From the NCBI GenBank assembly GCA_026315105.1, contig CM048750.1, positions 399,341,002 through 399,405,001 of the forward strand: a stretch of DNA of 64,000 bases, read 5' to 3'. Of the stretch, positions 11,322-21,932 are shown piece after piece. The notes below the pieces were generated by a model that was not told the DNA's origin, searched no databases, and worked only from the letters and a program-made list of their open reading frames with translations. The stretch's first letter is position 1. Each line of letters opens with the position of its first letter. The position numbers and the translations under genes were made by a program. Source of the stretch: Locusta migratoria. Its lineage: Eukaryota; Arthropoda; Insecta; Orthoptera; Acrididae.

Positions 11322-11815
11322 CCCTCCCTGGGCCCGGCCTTTACCAGAGGGTACGTACGTGCCCTACATGTCTACCTGGGGCGGGGAGTTACGCCTTACC
11401 TCGTCACCGGCTACGCAGAGCGTGGGTCGACCTTCAGACACGCACAGGGAGGAAAGAAAGGAGGAAGGAGAGAAAGGGGTGAAGGAGGAGGGAGAATCTC
11501 AAACGCCGAGGCGGAGATTAAAGGGTGAGTCGAGAACAAGGAAAAAGGAAAAAGAGGGGAAGGCTGAAGAACAGGAAAGGAAGAGGACCAAGAGGAGAAG
11601 ACAGGAAGCGAAAAAGAAACCTTTGACTGATGAAAAACGCCCGTCTCCGGGGGAAGGCACAAACCGGGGGGGACAGAGGGAAGCGGCCTGGGACGGAAGA
11701 AAGGTCGCTTCGGCTCGGGGCCCCGTGCGCGCCACACACGTACCCACAAAAGAGCCTGTGGGCCCCCTGGGAGGAGGGGGGTGGGGGGGTTGTCTTGCAC
11801 ACATGGGGCATGTGT
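11322..11815 (-). other. LINE 5' leader, CT-rich on the element strand
   Basis: The plus strand is strongly purine-rich (gaggaag-type runs, 11440-11640) and ends at a gggaggaggggggtggggggg tract near 11770. The several overlapping open frames here are low-complexity. It is most simply the 5' untranslated leader and internal promoter region of the LINE. The 5' boundary is approximate. Confidence 0.55.
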
Positions 11816-12544
11816 TTATGTCCACAGTAATTCAAGATTCCAGCATGTTATTGTAAACCCTGGTAAAAACAATTCTTCTCAAGCTGAGATATTCTCAATG
11901 CACTCTGACAAGGTGGCATACAAGAAGCCCAAAATGTGAATGACCCAAAAGCTGAATGGACACAACATCCATCAAATGCAATGACATCTTGCTCATCCTG
12001 CATCCAACACACCAGTTCCTACCTCATCCTTGTCACATGACACGTACTTGGCAGTGTGACAGAACTGTTGCGCTTCCATTTCCTTTGCTGACAAGTGTGC
12101 TACAAATTTAACTTCTGTCAAATTGTTTATCTTACACCCCTGACATACAATCTTACTGATCTGATTCCTGAATGAATTCATTCTGTATTAGACTGTCCAC
12201 ATAATAGTTGCTTTGATAGCAATTCTGAAAGTAGTCATAAACTAAAATTGATCATGGTTAAAAAATAAACAAACTAATATTCAGTGCTTCTTGTGGGAGA
12301 TATTCAGACCCACTCAGCATCATTGAACTGTAACCTGCGGCAGCCTACACCCCAGCAGTATAAAATCAAATATATATGGAATTTTATTGATTGAGCTATA
12401 CACCATGTGAGTGCACACAAAGAAGCATAGTGTATGGAATAATGGATAGATTTATGCCACTGGTATTCAGAATGCTGGGACTAGGTTCCAGTATGTCGCA
12501 CCTCTATGTCATTGAGTGGATCAAAGTGTCCCACATAATCAAAC
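11816..12544. other. intron, nothing recognised
   Basis: No domain is recognisable in the 62-codon minus frame at 11993-12181. No transposon termini seen. Confidence 0.5.
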
Positions 12545-12686
12545 AATGGAAATTATAGGAAGGATTCTATAATATTTTTGAGAAGGATACATTGCTTACT
12601 CACCACAGAGGCGTCTGATGAGCCGCAGAAAGGCTCAAATAATACACAACAACATTAAAGGGTTAGGCCTTTTAGGCCACCATCAG

Positions 12687-12744
<58 letters not shown>

Positions 12745-12840
12745 GCCATCTCCGGCCTGTGTGGCCGATTGGCAACAGTGCCTTTCTGGGGCTCATCACA
12801 CATTGTCATGTTGAGTAAGTATGACACATAAGTATCTTTG
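12545..12840 (+). repeat. short dispersed repeat with (CA)n, copy 2 of 3
   Basis: Same motif order as at 2386: attctataatatttttgaga, cttactcaccacagaggcg, a ggccttttaggcc hairpin, then about 25 CA units (12692-12740) and a terminal hairpin-like cggcctgtgtggccgattgg. The minus-strand copy at 51839-52055 also keeps the GGCCAC..GTGGCC-type end. It is non-coding. Confidence 0.65.
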
Positions 12841-13260
12841 AATTTTCAGGTTCAGAAACTAGTTAATTTTTTAACTACAGAGTATTTTATTTAGTGACTC
12901 CATGCTTTTCAAAGATATGTACAGTAATATTTTAACAGCCTACAGTGGGATGACTACACACCAGATCTTAGTTAACAGCGTCAAAATTCTGTGTCACAAG
13001 TTTCACAGCTTATGGGCATTCCAAAACAGTCTTGTTTAAACACGTTTGTAAAGAATTGTCAGAGTACCTATTACCTGTCGTCGTAAATGTGTTTCAAACG
13101 CTTCCAACAGAAAAATTGCGTAACGTCTTCTCAAACAGGAGAACACACTAAACATATTTATGCCATGGTCAGCTTGCAACCTTAGCCTGCACATACTATC
13201 ACAGTCCACAGTATGCTCACATACCCCACCAATGGTCTCCACATCACTAATGACACCTTC
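12841..13260. other. intron, nothing recognised
   Basis: No coding or repeat signal identified before the RTE fragment. Confidence 0.5.
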
Positions 13261-13264
13261 AGGT

Positions 13265-13905
13265 TGCTCAAGAGGTGATGCTGAAGGAATTAGATTAGGT
13301 AACGAAAGAATGAAGGTGATAGATGAGTTTTGTTACTTGGGTAGTAAAATAACATATGACGGTCGCAGTACTGAGGATATAAAATGCAGAATGGCAGTGG
13401 GAAGAACAGCATTTTTGAAAGAGAGAGTTTTGCTTACATCAAACATTAATTTAAGCGTAAGGAAGTCTCTTCTGAAGGCATTTGTGTGGACTGTTGCCTT
13501 GTACGGGAGTGAAACATGGACATTAAACAGTGCAGACAGGAAGAGAATAGAGGCTTTTGAAATGTGGTGCTACAGAAGAATGCTGAAGATTAGGTGGGTA
13601 GATCGCATTACTAATGAAAAGATACTGAACAGAATTGGGGAGAAAATGAATTTTGGCATACCTTGACTAAAAGAAGGGATCTCTTGGTAGCACACATTCT
13701 TAGACATCAAGGAATTGGGAGTTTAGTGTCGGAGAGAAGTGTGTGGGGTAAAAATCGCAGAGGGAGACCAAGAGATGCATATAGTAAGAAGATTCAAATG
13801 GATGTGGGTTGCCGTTCTTATGAGGAGATGAAAAGGCTTGTTCAGGATAGAGTAGGGTGGAAAGATGCATCAAACCAGTTTCCGGATTGAAGACCATAAC
13901 AACAA
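13265..13905 (+). mobile_element. RTE-like LINE, 3' end
   Basis: A 5'-truncated copy begins inside the C-terminal part of the RT protein (GDAEGIRLGNERMKVIDEFC) and runs to the element 3' end, ttgaagaccataacaacaac. The coding part spans two frames, about 13265-13666 and 13663-13890. The seam near 13660 is a frameshift between RIGEKMNFG and TKRRDLLVAHILRHQ. The signature block FEMWCYRRMLKIRWVDRITN is shared with the copy at 61.5-62.1 kb. Confidence 0.85.
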
Positions 13906-14290
13906 CCTCAATAGACAGAGCTGATACAGATATCTGCACTGTAACTACTCACAGAGAAACTTCACAATAACAGAATACTGACCACAAAAAAGAGAAAAAG
14001 AAAAACACATACATGTACATTAAATTAGTATAATGTTAGTTGCAAAAGCTGCTACTATTTGTATCCTTCAAATCTTTATAAACTTGCAATCCCTACTGAG
14101 CAGTTTTGCAAAACTTGTGAAGTCATAAACGGTGACACAGTTTGAGTGAAGTACTGTACACATTACCATGGTATTTACCTAAAGATTACACCTGGTGGTG
14201 ACTAGTAATCAAGATTTATGGAAAAATAATATAAATTCTGCATGGATTTCAATACAGAGTATATGCATACAGGCAAAACTACTGGCTTAC
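13906..14290. other. intron, nothing recognised
   Basis: AT-rich intron between the RTE tail and the donor site of the Msh6 exon at 14291. No feature seen. Confidence 0.55.
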
Positions 14291-14496
14291 CATGGTTTCT
14301 GGTAACTTTACCATCCCTTCTTCATCGGAAACCTGAGGCAGAGGAAGTACTGCATCCACAGGTGTGTATGAAGAGAACTGCTTCAGTGATAATATCCTGT
14401 CCAGCACCACACATTCTTTCAAATACCAAAGGCACGCACCCAAGGCCTTTATTGCAAGTTCACCATCTGAGTTGGCCGACAAACCCATCGGGTCAG
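14291..14496 (-). CDS. Msh6: Msh6 exon (connector to core domain)
   Basis: A 206-bp exon with acceptor TATATAG before 14496 and donor GTAAGC after 14291. The upstream exon at 27436 ends with one base of a codon, and the first two bases here complete it (Ser-Ala-Asp-Pro). The translation includes ELAIKALGACLWYLKECVVL and SFxxYTPVD-like FSSYTPVDAVLPLPQV. This matches the conserved MSH6 block just before the lever/clamp domain. It ends in phase 0 with PETM, where the family continues with VLD, so the next exon should start with VLD. That exon is not in the remaining 14.3 kb to the left, giving an intron longer than 14.2 kb. Confidence 0.92.
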
Positions 14497-15984
14497 CTAT
14501 ATAGGCAAGGAAGAAAGACAAATTTTTATTTTCATTCTTACAATTAAAAGCCAGAAAAGCGTAACAGCATCTATAGTTATCACCAAATACAAATGGTATG
14601 AGTCAATATACAGAATAAGGACCATAAATAAATAAATTTTCAATGTGAAACAGTCCTTGCTCAAATGTGAATCACAATAGAACTAAAAACTTTGCCTTCC
14701 CATAATATTTACTATTGGTGATTCTCTGTCATGCAAAGGTTTGAGTACCCTATTTTTCCTTTTTGTCATAATGGATTTTCTTTCTGCAATAACTACTACG
14801 TCTCACTGCAAAGACATAGTGACAAGCTGTGACAGTTGCAAAACTGTCACCTTCGGCTGCCGCACTTCGAACTGGAAAAATGTCAACTGATAGGAGTTTC
14901 TTACAACAGTATTGGACAAAACACCAGAGATTGAATATGTAGGTGGGAAATGGACCTCCAACAAATTGACTTAGAAAAACATTAGTAAAAGAAAAGGATA
15001 ATGTAGTAGCTGATGCACTTCCCTGAATGTTGACCAGTAAAAAAGGTAAAGGCATTAAGGAAGACTGGTGGTCAGACACAATTGTTATACATGCCAAGGC
15101 CAAAGGATGGGAAACTGATCAGGAAAATATTTAAACAAATGAGAAGAGTTTGGGACAAGGGTGGGATAGTTAGGAAGGTATGGAGCCTGATGAGCTGCAG
15201 CAGACACCATGTGGCGAGTTGTGCCTTACCCTGACTGACTGATTCTACTCCTCACTTCTAGAACACCGTTTTCCACTACTATACTCTATTGGTGAGTTCT
15301 GTCTCCAAAACTGCTTTTCTCGAACTGTTGGCCTATGTCTATCTGGCCTTTAATAACATGGCAGCAACTAAGATAAAGGAGAAAAATAACACCAGGTGTA
15401 GATTGGTGATAGATAAACAGTATGTGTTACATGCAGCTATTGGAGTATTAATAAATGAAGTCAAAACTAAAGTTGACCATGTTATTATTATGAATTAGCA
15501 AAATTTGTATCTGCAATCACTAGTTAAAGTAATAAACTTCAAAGCAAGAAGTAAATAATACTCTGTCTTATGTTTAAGTTTTTGAATGTTAACTGTGGTA
15601 GGTTACTGTGAAGTAGTATTCTGTAGATTTATGTCAATCTAGGCAAGGCAGGTGTTTGTTTTCTAATTTAATGAAGTATTTAAGTAAATATTGGAGTGTA
15701 ATATATCATGAAGTAATGATATAATGTGATATATGAGGAAGTAATGAAGAAAATAAGGAAAAGGGTTAATTAAGGTTAAGTAATGAGGATGTTATTGGTT
15801 AGGGAACCTGCCTCTGTTATTGAAATTGTGGTGAATACAACACCCTTGGTAACAGTACAGCTTGAAAGATGAAAGAGAATTAACATAAAGAAAAGTTAAC
15901 TATAAGGAGAGGAGCTAAATCAAAATTTGTGCAAATTATAAAACACTTCATTCAGCAAGATCGCTAAAAATTTATTTTTGTCCC
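14497..15984. other. Msh6 intron, nothing recognised
   Basis: About 1.5 kb of AT-rich intron without a recognisable transposon or gene. Short frames at 14750-15103 (minus) and 15289-15498 (plus) have no recognisable domain. Confidence 0.5.
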
Positions 15985-18819
15985 TCAACTATAACAAAAT
16001 TTTTGCTGTGACCAGGATTTGAAACTGGGACCTCCTGCTTACTAGGATGGATGGATACGGCAGCTAGGTCTTTAGCGCCCTTAAAAGATAATTCAGCGAC
16101 ATGTGTGACCTGACTAAAATGTAAATGAATAAAAAACAGGTAACAGAAAGGTAAGTATCCAAACTAGACAAATGACAAGAGGGACAAAGCAGACAGACAA
16201 ACAAATATTGCATGTCAGCAATGAAAGTTGGCCCACTAAAGTACATAGTCATAGAAGTACTCAAAACACAATACCAGAGTATCGTGGATGGCTGATCAAT
16301 GATATAAAAGGGATGAGCCAGCCTTTCTTTAACACACTAAAACCTCCAGCCTAAAAACTTATACTAGAGTCCTGAAAGTTCACAAAATTTTAAAACTTTC
16401 TTTACAATTGCTTTGTTATCAGCTAAAGCAGAGGGCACAGCACCACCTAGATTCAGTGCTACCCTCTCAGCACGATATAAAATACATTCAATTAGAATGT
16501 GGCACACAGTAATTTGCACACCACAGACATCACAAAATGTGGGACCCTCTCAACAGAGTAAAAAGCCATGTGTCAAAGGATAATGCCCGATTTGGAGTCA
16601 TGTCAAGACTACTTCATGCTGCCTCAATGACTGATAGGAGGTTCGCCACAGTCAACACAGCTCCACTGAGTCCCAGTGAGAGGTCCACATGGAGGAACGC
16701 CACACTCCTGTGGTCTCTCTGACAACCCAGAGTTAGTTTGGCATGTTCAGGCTATGCTACTGGGCATCCCAAAGCTGATATACCCGGTGGCGTAACAATG
16801 AACAGAGATCAGAAGCCAGGAGGTCGATCTCCAGAATGGATGCACCGATGCCTGCTTGGCAAGCCTGTCGACACGTTCATTGCCTGGGATACCCAGATGA
16901 CATGGAGACCAGATGATCACCACTGATCGCCCGGACACTTCAAGAGCACAAAGTCTCTCCTGTATGGTCAACACTAGGGGAAACTGTGGTTAACAATGGT
17001 CCAGCTCTAAGGCTGCTCAGAAAAGATTCACCTGAGCAGGACTGGATGTGCTCGAGAGCTCGGTAAATGGCCACCATGAATGTAAGGAAAGCCAACACGG
17101 CCATCAACCAGAGAACAATCCATGTAGATCAGCTCATAACTATGGAACTCCGTAATGACAGCTGAGAACTGACAGCACAGAGCCTCCGGGGGGACTGAGT
17201 CTTTGGGCCCACGGGCCAAGTCCAGCCAAGTCGACGGCCTCGGCAAGCACCACGGAGGTATATGAGTACGGACCCGATATGGAGATGGAAGGGGAAAAGT
17301 CTCAAGCCCGGAAAGGAGGAACCGATCTTTAAAGGCAATCATATGACCAGATCTGGGGCGTCGCCGGTGGGGGCGGCCGACCACATCTGAAAAGAGGAGA
17401 CGACGGTACGGGTGGCCTAGGGAGCAATGTACATTGACTGCACAAGCCGCGAGCAGGTGTTGGTGGCGGACCCCCAAAGGTGGGACCCCGGCCTCAACTA
17501 GTAAGCTGTTCACAGGGCTGGTGCAGAAGGCACCAGTCGCGATGTTGTGAATGGGGCCCAGTAGGCGCAGTGCCGAAGGTGACGCAGACCCATACGCAAT
17601 GCACCCAAAATCGAGACACTACTGCAGCAGTGCTATGTAAAGCCGCAACAGCGTCAAGCGGTCTGCACCCAAGTGGCAGAAAACTGAAAGCCATGGGTAA
17701 GCGCCCATGGTTGCGCCTTCCGAATAGCATCCTGTAACCTGCGCTTGGCAACTTGGGTCTGCAGGATCTCAAAGAGATACAAAAGTCATCTGCATAAAGA
17801 GAAGGGGATACTGATAATCCAAGTGCTGTTGCTAAACCGTTGATGGCCACTAAAAATAATGGGACGCTTAAAACAGAGCCCTGAGGAACCCCATTTTCCT
17901 GGATATGAGAGGTGCTCTGGGGGGCACCAATTTCTACACGAAAGTTACGAACAGCTAAAAAGATCTGGATAAAAATCAGTAGGGAGCCCCGACGGCCCCA
18001 GTCATGTAAAGTGTTGAGGATGTTGTCGCCAGGTTGTCTCATACACTTTTTGCATATCAAAGACCACAGCAACAAGGTGGTGGCTTCAATGTACAGAACC
18101 TGGTGGATAATTTGCAAAGGCGCGAGTATAATTCTCGGCAAATATCTCTGCAAGTGTGGCCGGGTCCGTACATATAACTTCATTCATGGAGATTCCAGGT
18201 ATTCCTGCTGGTGTCTGGAATCCCTTTAACCACCCGATTTTACTCCAGACCTGTGAGGCAAACGTACCCGTCCCAATAGTGCAGACGTAGCTCTCCCAGC
18301 ACTCCTGTTTCCGTCTTCGAATAAGCTGGCGAGCATGAGTGCGAAGTCATTTGAATGTGATGAGGAGCTCCTGAGAGGGGTGACACTTGTAGCGCTGTAA
18401 GGCCCACCTACGATCTCTAATAGCCTCAACTATTTTTGTCGACCACCACGGCACTGTCTTCCGCAGCGAGCACTCTGTAGGACATGGAATTGCAGCTTTC
18501 GCAGCAGAAATAATGGTGTGAGTGTTGCCCTCGACCACCACATCAATGGTATCGTGTGGGGGAGGTCAAACAACAGCAGTGGACGTGTAATCTTCCCAGT
18601 TAGCTCTGCTTGAAGCCCACCTGGGGTGGTGTCCTGGAGACTGACATTGTGGAAGTGACAGAAAAAGAGGAAAATGGTCACTGGCACACAAGTCGTCATG
18701 GGCTCTGCAGTGGACAGATGGCAGAAGGCTGTGGCTGCAGATCGATAAAGCAATGGCCGAGAACGTGCTATGTGCCACATTAAAGTATGTGGGGGCACCA
18801 GTATTTTAAGAGGCAGAGG
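15985..18819 (-). mobile_element. second I-like LINE, 5'-truncated and decayed
   Basis: Minus-strand pieces of ORF2 appear in order. The end of the endonuclease is near 18.6-18.8 kb (CASDHFPLFLSLP), followed by the linker (TVPWWSTKIVEAIRDRRWALQRYKCHP, 18347-18541). The RT follows (NGVPQGSVLSVPLF and the catalytic box YADD in SLYADDFCISL, 17494-18183), then RNase H remains (WSPCHLGIPGNERVDRLAKQ, 16747-16974) and a C-terminal CCHC (FCDVCGVQITVCH) near 16530. The 3' tail (ttttaagggcgctaaagacc on minus) runs to a tRNA-like motif near 16000-16040. It is more degraded than the LINE at 5956-11815 and is cut at its 5' side by a PLE at 18820. Confidence 0.8.
17494..18183 (-). pseudogene. LINE reverse transcriptase fragment (YADD)
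   Basis: The reading includes ILNTLHDWGRRGSLLIFIQI, then ENGVPQGSVLSVPLFLVAIN, then YADDFCISLRSC. These are RT motifs 4-5 of a LINE ORF2. The frame collapses into nonsense after about 17850, and RT-thumb coding resumes in another frame at 17028-17513. It is part of the minus-strand LINE at 15985-18819. Confidence 0.8.
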
Positions 18820-18824
18820 TCGAG

Positions 18825-20022
18825 TTGAGAGAGACATACCAACAACTAAAGGGAACAGCCATGGGAACCAGGATGGCCCCCTCGTACGCAAACTTATTCA
18901 TGGTACGCTTAGAGGAAGCCTTCCTGGATACCCAAGCCTGTCAACCCAAAGTGTGGTACAGATTGATTGATGATATCTTCATGATCTGGACACACAGTAA
19001 AGAAGAAAAACAAAATTTCCTCTTCAACCTCAACTCCTTTGGTCCCATCAAATTCACCTGGTTCTATTCCAAATCCCATGCCACTTTCCTCGATGTCAAC
19101 CTCCATCTGTCCAACGGCCAACTCCACACATCCGTCCACATCGAACCTACAAATAAACAACAGTATCTGCAATATGACAGCTGTCATCCATTCCATATCA
19201 AACGTTCCCTTCCTTACAGCTTAGGTCTACGTGGCAAACGGGTCTGCTCCAGTCCCCAAGCTCTGAACCAGTACACCAATAACCTAATAACAGCTTTCAC
19301 ATCCCGCAGCTATCCTCATAATCTGGTAAAGAAACAAATTGCCAGAGCCACTTCCTCATCCCCCCAAATTCAGAACCTTCAACAGAAGAATCCCAGAAGT
19401 GCCCCTCTTGTCACCGGATACTTTCCGGGACTGGAGCGGACTCTGAATGTGGCTCTCCAGCAAGGATACGTCTTCCTTAAATCCTGCCCCGAAATGAGAT
19501 CCGTCCTTCATGACATCCTTCCTACTCCGCCGCCCACCTAACCTCCGTAACCTCCTAGTCCACCCCTATGAAATCCCCAAACCACCTTCCCTACCTTCTG
19601 GCTCCTACCCTTGTAACCGCCCCCGTTGTAAAACCTGCCCTATGCACTCTACTACCACCACTTACTCCAGTCCCGTAACCCGGAAGGTGTACACGATCAA
19701 AGGCAGAACCACTTGCGATAGTACCCACGTGATCTACCAACTGACATGCCTGCACTGTGAAGCGTTCTATGTGGGAACGACCAGCAACAAACTGTCCATT
19801 CGCATGAATGGACACAGGCAGACAGTGTTTGTTGGTAACGAGGATCACCCTGTAGCTAAACACGCCTTGGTGCACGGCCAGCACATCTTGGCACAGTGCT
19901 ACACCGTCCGGGTTATCTGGATACTTCCCACTGACACCAATCCTTCAAAACTCCGGAGATGGGAACTAGCCCTTCAGCATATTCTCTCTTCCCATTGCCC
20001 GCCTGGTCTCAACCTCCGCTAA
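18825..20022 (+). pseudogene. PLE RT/GIY-YIG polyprotein, frameshifted
   Basis: RT motifs are visible: GTAMGTRMAPSYANLF and the catalytic box in RLIDDIFMIW. A long linker follows, then a Cys-rich segment (YPCNRPRCKTCPMH) and the GIY-YIG nuclease (VIYQLTCLHCEAFYVGTTSN with downstream RMNGHRQ). GIY-YIG nucleases at the C-terminus define endonuclease-bearing PLEs and nick target DNA for priming. A short deletion at about 19505-19530 removes four residues relative to the sister copies (the RVSF in PTPPRVSFRRPP) and shifts the frame. The N-terminal half is missing, so the copy is inactive. Confidence 0.87.
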
Positions 20023-20297
20023 ATTCGAATTCCCACCCACCATCTTAACATCTTTTATCGGTTCTCTGGACAGAGCCTCTGTCTCAAGTGGTATCTCCGT
20101 CTAACTTCTTAACTTCTTTGCTTTCTACAGTATGTCTGCCTAGGTGTACTTGTGTCTGTGTGAATGTGTGGGTGTGTGTGCATTTGTTTACCCTCCATTT
20201 TTTTCCCCAAGGTAAGTCTTTCCTCTCCCGGGATTGGAATGGCTCCTTATCCCCTTCCTTAAAACCCTCATCATTTCCTTTTCTCTCTCCTTCCCTT

Positions 20298-20331
20298 CTG
20301 CCTGAAGAAGCAACTGGGTTGCGAAAGCTTG

Positions 20332-20334
<3 letters not shown>
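20298..20334 (+). ncRNA. hammerhead-ribozyme-like motif, PLE copy a
   Basis: The core order is CTGAAGA (20302-20308), a stem GCAAC-TGG-GTTGC (20310-20322), then GAAA (20323-20326) and GCTTG. This fits the hammerhead core CUGANGA - stem II - GAAA, with one extra A before stem II and a very short stem III (AGCT). Published work reports hammerhead motifs in Penelope-like elements. Cleavage activity here is inferred only. Confidence 0.5.
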
Positions 20335-20380
<46 letters not shown>

Positions 20381-20455
20381 TCATTTATTTATTTGTGATG
20401 CTGTTACACCTGTGCTCCTTCGCCTGGTGAGTAATCTTCGAAATAAAAATAGAAA

Positions 20456-21560
20456 AGAGATGACTTACCAAAAGGACCGCCTCGTCGATAGACACAAATA
20501 AAATAAATAAAACCACATACAAACACACATACAAGCTTTCGCAGCCTAGCTGCTTTGTCAGGCAGAAGGGAAGGAGAGGGAAAAGGAAATGATGAGGGTT
20601 TTAAGGGAGTGGATAAGGAGTCATTCCAATCCCGGGACAGGAAAGTCTTACCTTGGGGAGAAAAAGGAGGGTAAACAAATACACACACACCCACACATTT
20701 ACACAGACGCAAGTACACTTAGGCAGACATACTGTAGAACTGTAGAAAGCAAAGAAGATAGAAGTTAGACAGAGATGCCACTTGAGGCAGGGGCTCTGTC
20801 CAGAGAACCAAGGCAAAGATGTTAAGATGGTGGGTGGGAACTCGAATTTAGCGGAGGTTGAGACCAGGTAGGCAACGAGAAGAGAGAATATGCTGAAGGG
20901 CTTGTTCCCATCTCCGAAGTTCTGAAGGTTTTACAATGGGGGCGGTTACAAGGGTAGGACCCAGAAGGCAGGGAAGGTGGTTTGGGGATTTCATAGGGAT
21001 GGACTAGGAGGTTACGGAGGTTAGGTGGGCGGCGGAAAGACACTCTCAGAGGAGTGGGGAGGATGTCATGAAGGATGGATCTCATTTCGGGGCAGGATTT
21101 TAGGAAGTCGTATCCTTGCTGGAGAGGCACATTCAGAGTCCGCTCCAGTCCCGGAAAGTATCCGGTGACAAGAGGGGCACTTCTGGGGTTCTGTTGAAGG
21201 TTCTGAATTTGGGGGGATGAGGAAGTGGCTCTGGCAATTTGCTTCTGTACCAGATCAGGAGGATAGCTGCGGGATGTGAAAGCTGTTATCAGGTTATTGG
21301 TGTATTGGTTAAGGGATTCAGGACTGGAGCAGACTCGTTTGCCACGAAGACCTAAGCTGTAGGGGAGGGAACGTTTGATGTGGAAAGGATGGCAGCTGTC
21401 ATAATGCAGGTACTGTTGTTTATTGGTAGGTTTGATGTGGACGGATGTGTGTAGTTGGCCGTTGGATAGATGGAGGTCGACATCGAGGAAAGTGGCATGG
21501 GATTTGGAATAGGACCAGGTGAATTTGATGGGACCAAAGGAGTTGAGGTTGGAGAGGAAT
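20456..21560 (-). mobile_element. Penelope-like element copy b, endonuclease deleted
   Basis: Read on minus from 21560, the copy begins after the RT motifs and passes through NLRNLLVHPYEIPKPP and YPCNRPHCKT. It then jumps directly to SEMGTSPSAYSLFSLPTW, so the whole GIY-YIG block (about 100 codons in copies a, c and d) is missing at about 20930. The tail has a GGTAAGA near 20650, a hammerhead-like motif at 20533-20565 and a GGTAAGT at 20463-20469. Confidence 0.85.
20533..20565 (-). ncRNA. hammerhead-ribozyme-like motif, PLE copy b
   Basis: On minus: CTGACAA (rc of 20555-20561), stem GCAGC-TAG-GCTGC, then GAAAGCTTG. Compared with copy a, the fourth stem pair changed from A-T to G-C on both sides. 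Core position 8 is A instead of G, so this copy may be inactive. Confidence 0.45.
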
Positions 21561-21683
21561 ATATATATTTTACTAATGTCTGTCTAGGTGTGTTTGCGTT
21601 TGGATGTGTGTGAGTGTGTGTGTATTTGTGTACCTTACTTTTTGTCCCCTAAGGTAAGTCCTTCCACTCCTGGGAAAAGAGTT
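21561..21683 (+). mobile_element. short PLE tail fragment
   Basis: A plus-strand piece of PLE tail (gtctgtctaggtgtgtttgc, then cctaaggtaagtccttcc) is wedged between minus-strand copies b and c. It makes an inverted junction at the 5' side of copy b. Confidence 0.7.
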
Positions 21684-21745
21684 GACTTACCAAAAGGACC
21701 GGCTCGTCGATAGAAACAAATAAAATCACACACAAACACACATAC

Positions 21746-21778
21746 AAGCTTTCGCCACCACTGGCAGCTTCTTCAGGA
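21746..21778 (-). ncRNA. hammerhead-ribozyme-like motif, PLE copy c
   Basis: On minus: CTGAAGA (rc of 21770-21776), a stem GCTGCC-AGT-GGTGGC paired with G-T wobbles, then GAAAGCTTG. The stem differs from copies a and b yet remains paired. Confidence 0.45.
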
Positions 21779-21932
21779 AAAAGAGGAAAAAAAGGGAGGA
21801 AAAGGGAAGGACATGGGTTTTAAGGAAGTGGAAAAGGAGTCATTCCAATCCCAGGAGTGGAAGGACTTACCTTAGGGGGAAAAAAGGAAGGTAAACAAAT
21901 ACACACACAGGCATATCGAAACGCAAACACAC

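Larger units (their letters stand above)
5956..11815 (-). mobile_element. I-like (jockey superfamily) LINE, nearly full length
   Basis: A non-LTR retrotransposon about 5.9 kb long on the minus strand. From its 5' end it has a CT-rich leader (about 11815-11322), ORF1 with zinc knuckles (11321-9822), a gap of about 60 bp, then ORF2 (9762-6110) encoding apurinic endonuclease, reverse transcriptase, RNase H and a C-terminal CCHC motif. The 3' tail ends gcgccctaaaaccac followed by poly(A), seen as T on plus at 5956-5968. ORF1 carries one in-frame stop and ORF2 several frameshifts, so the copy is inactive but relatively young. RNase H after RT, with a separate ORF1, points to the I/jockey side of LINE phylogeny; the exact clade needs a tree. 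Confidence 0.88.
18820..20455 (+). mobile_element. Penelope-like element copy a (5'-truncated)
   Basis: A PLE on the plus strand starts inside the RT domain and runs through the GIY-YIG endonuclease to a complete-looking tail. The tail contains AAGGTAAGT at 20210, a hammerhead-like motif at 20302-20330, a (GT)n run at 20337-20378 and a GGTGAGT at 20426-20432. It meets PLE copy b tail-to-tail at about 20456. The breakpoint at 18820 interrupts the I-like LINE. Confidence 0.88.

Noticed and set aside
11182..11856. A 224-codon plus-strand frame antisense to the LINE 5' leader.
   Set aside because: Its Lys/Glu/Arg-rich composition reflects the purine-rich strand of the LINE leader. No domain, and it is antisense to an element whose coding is clear.
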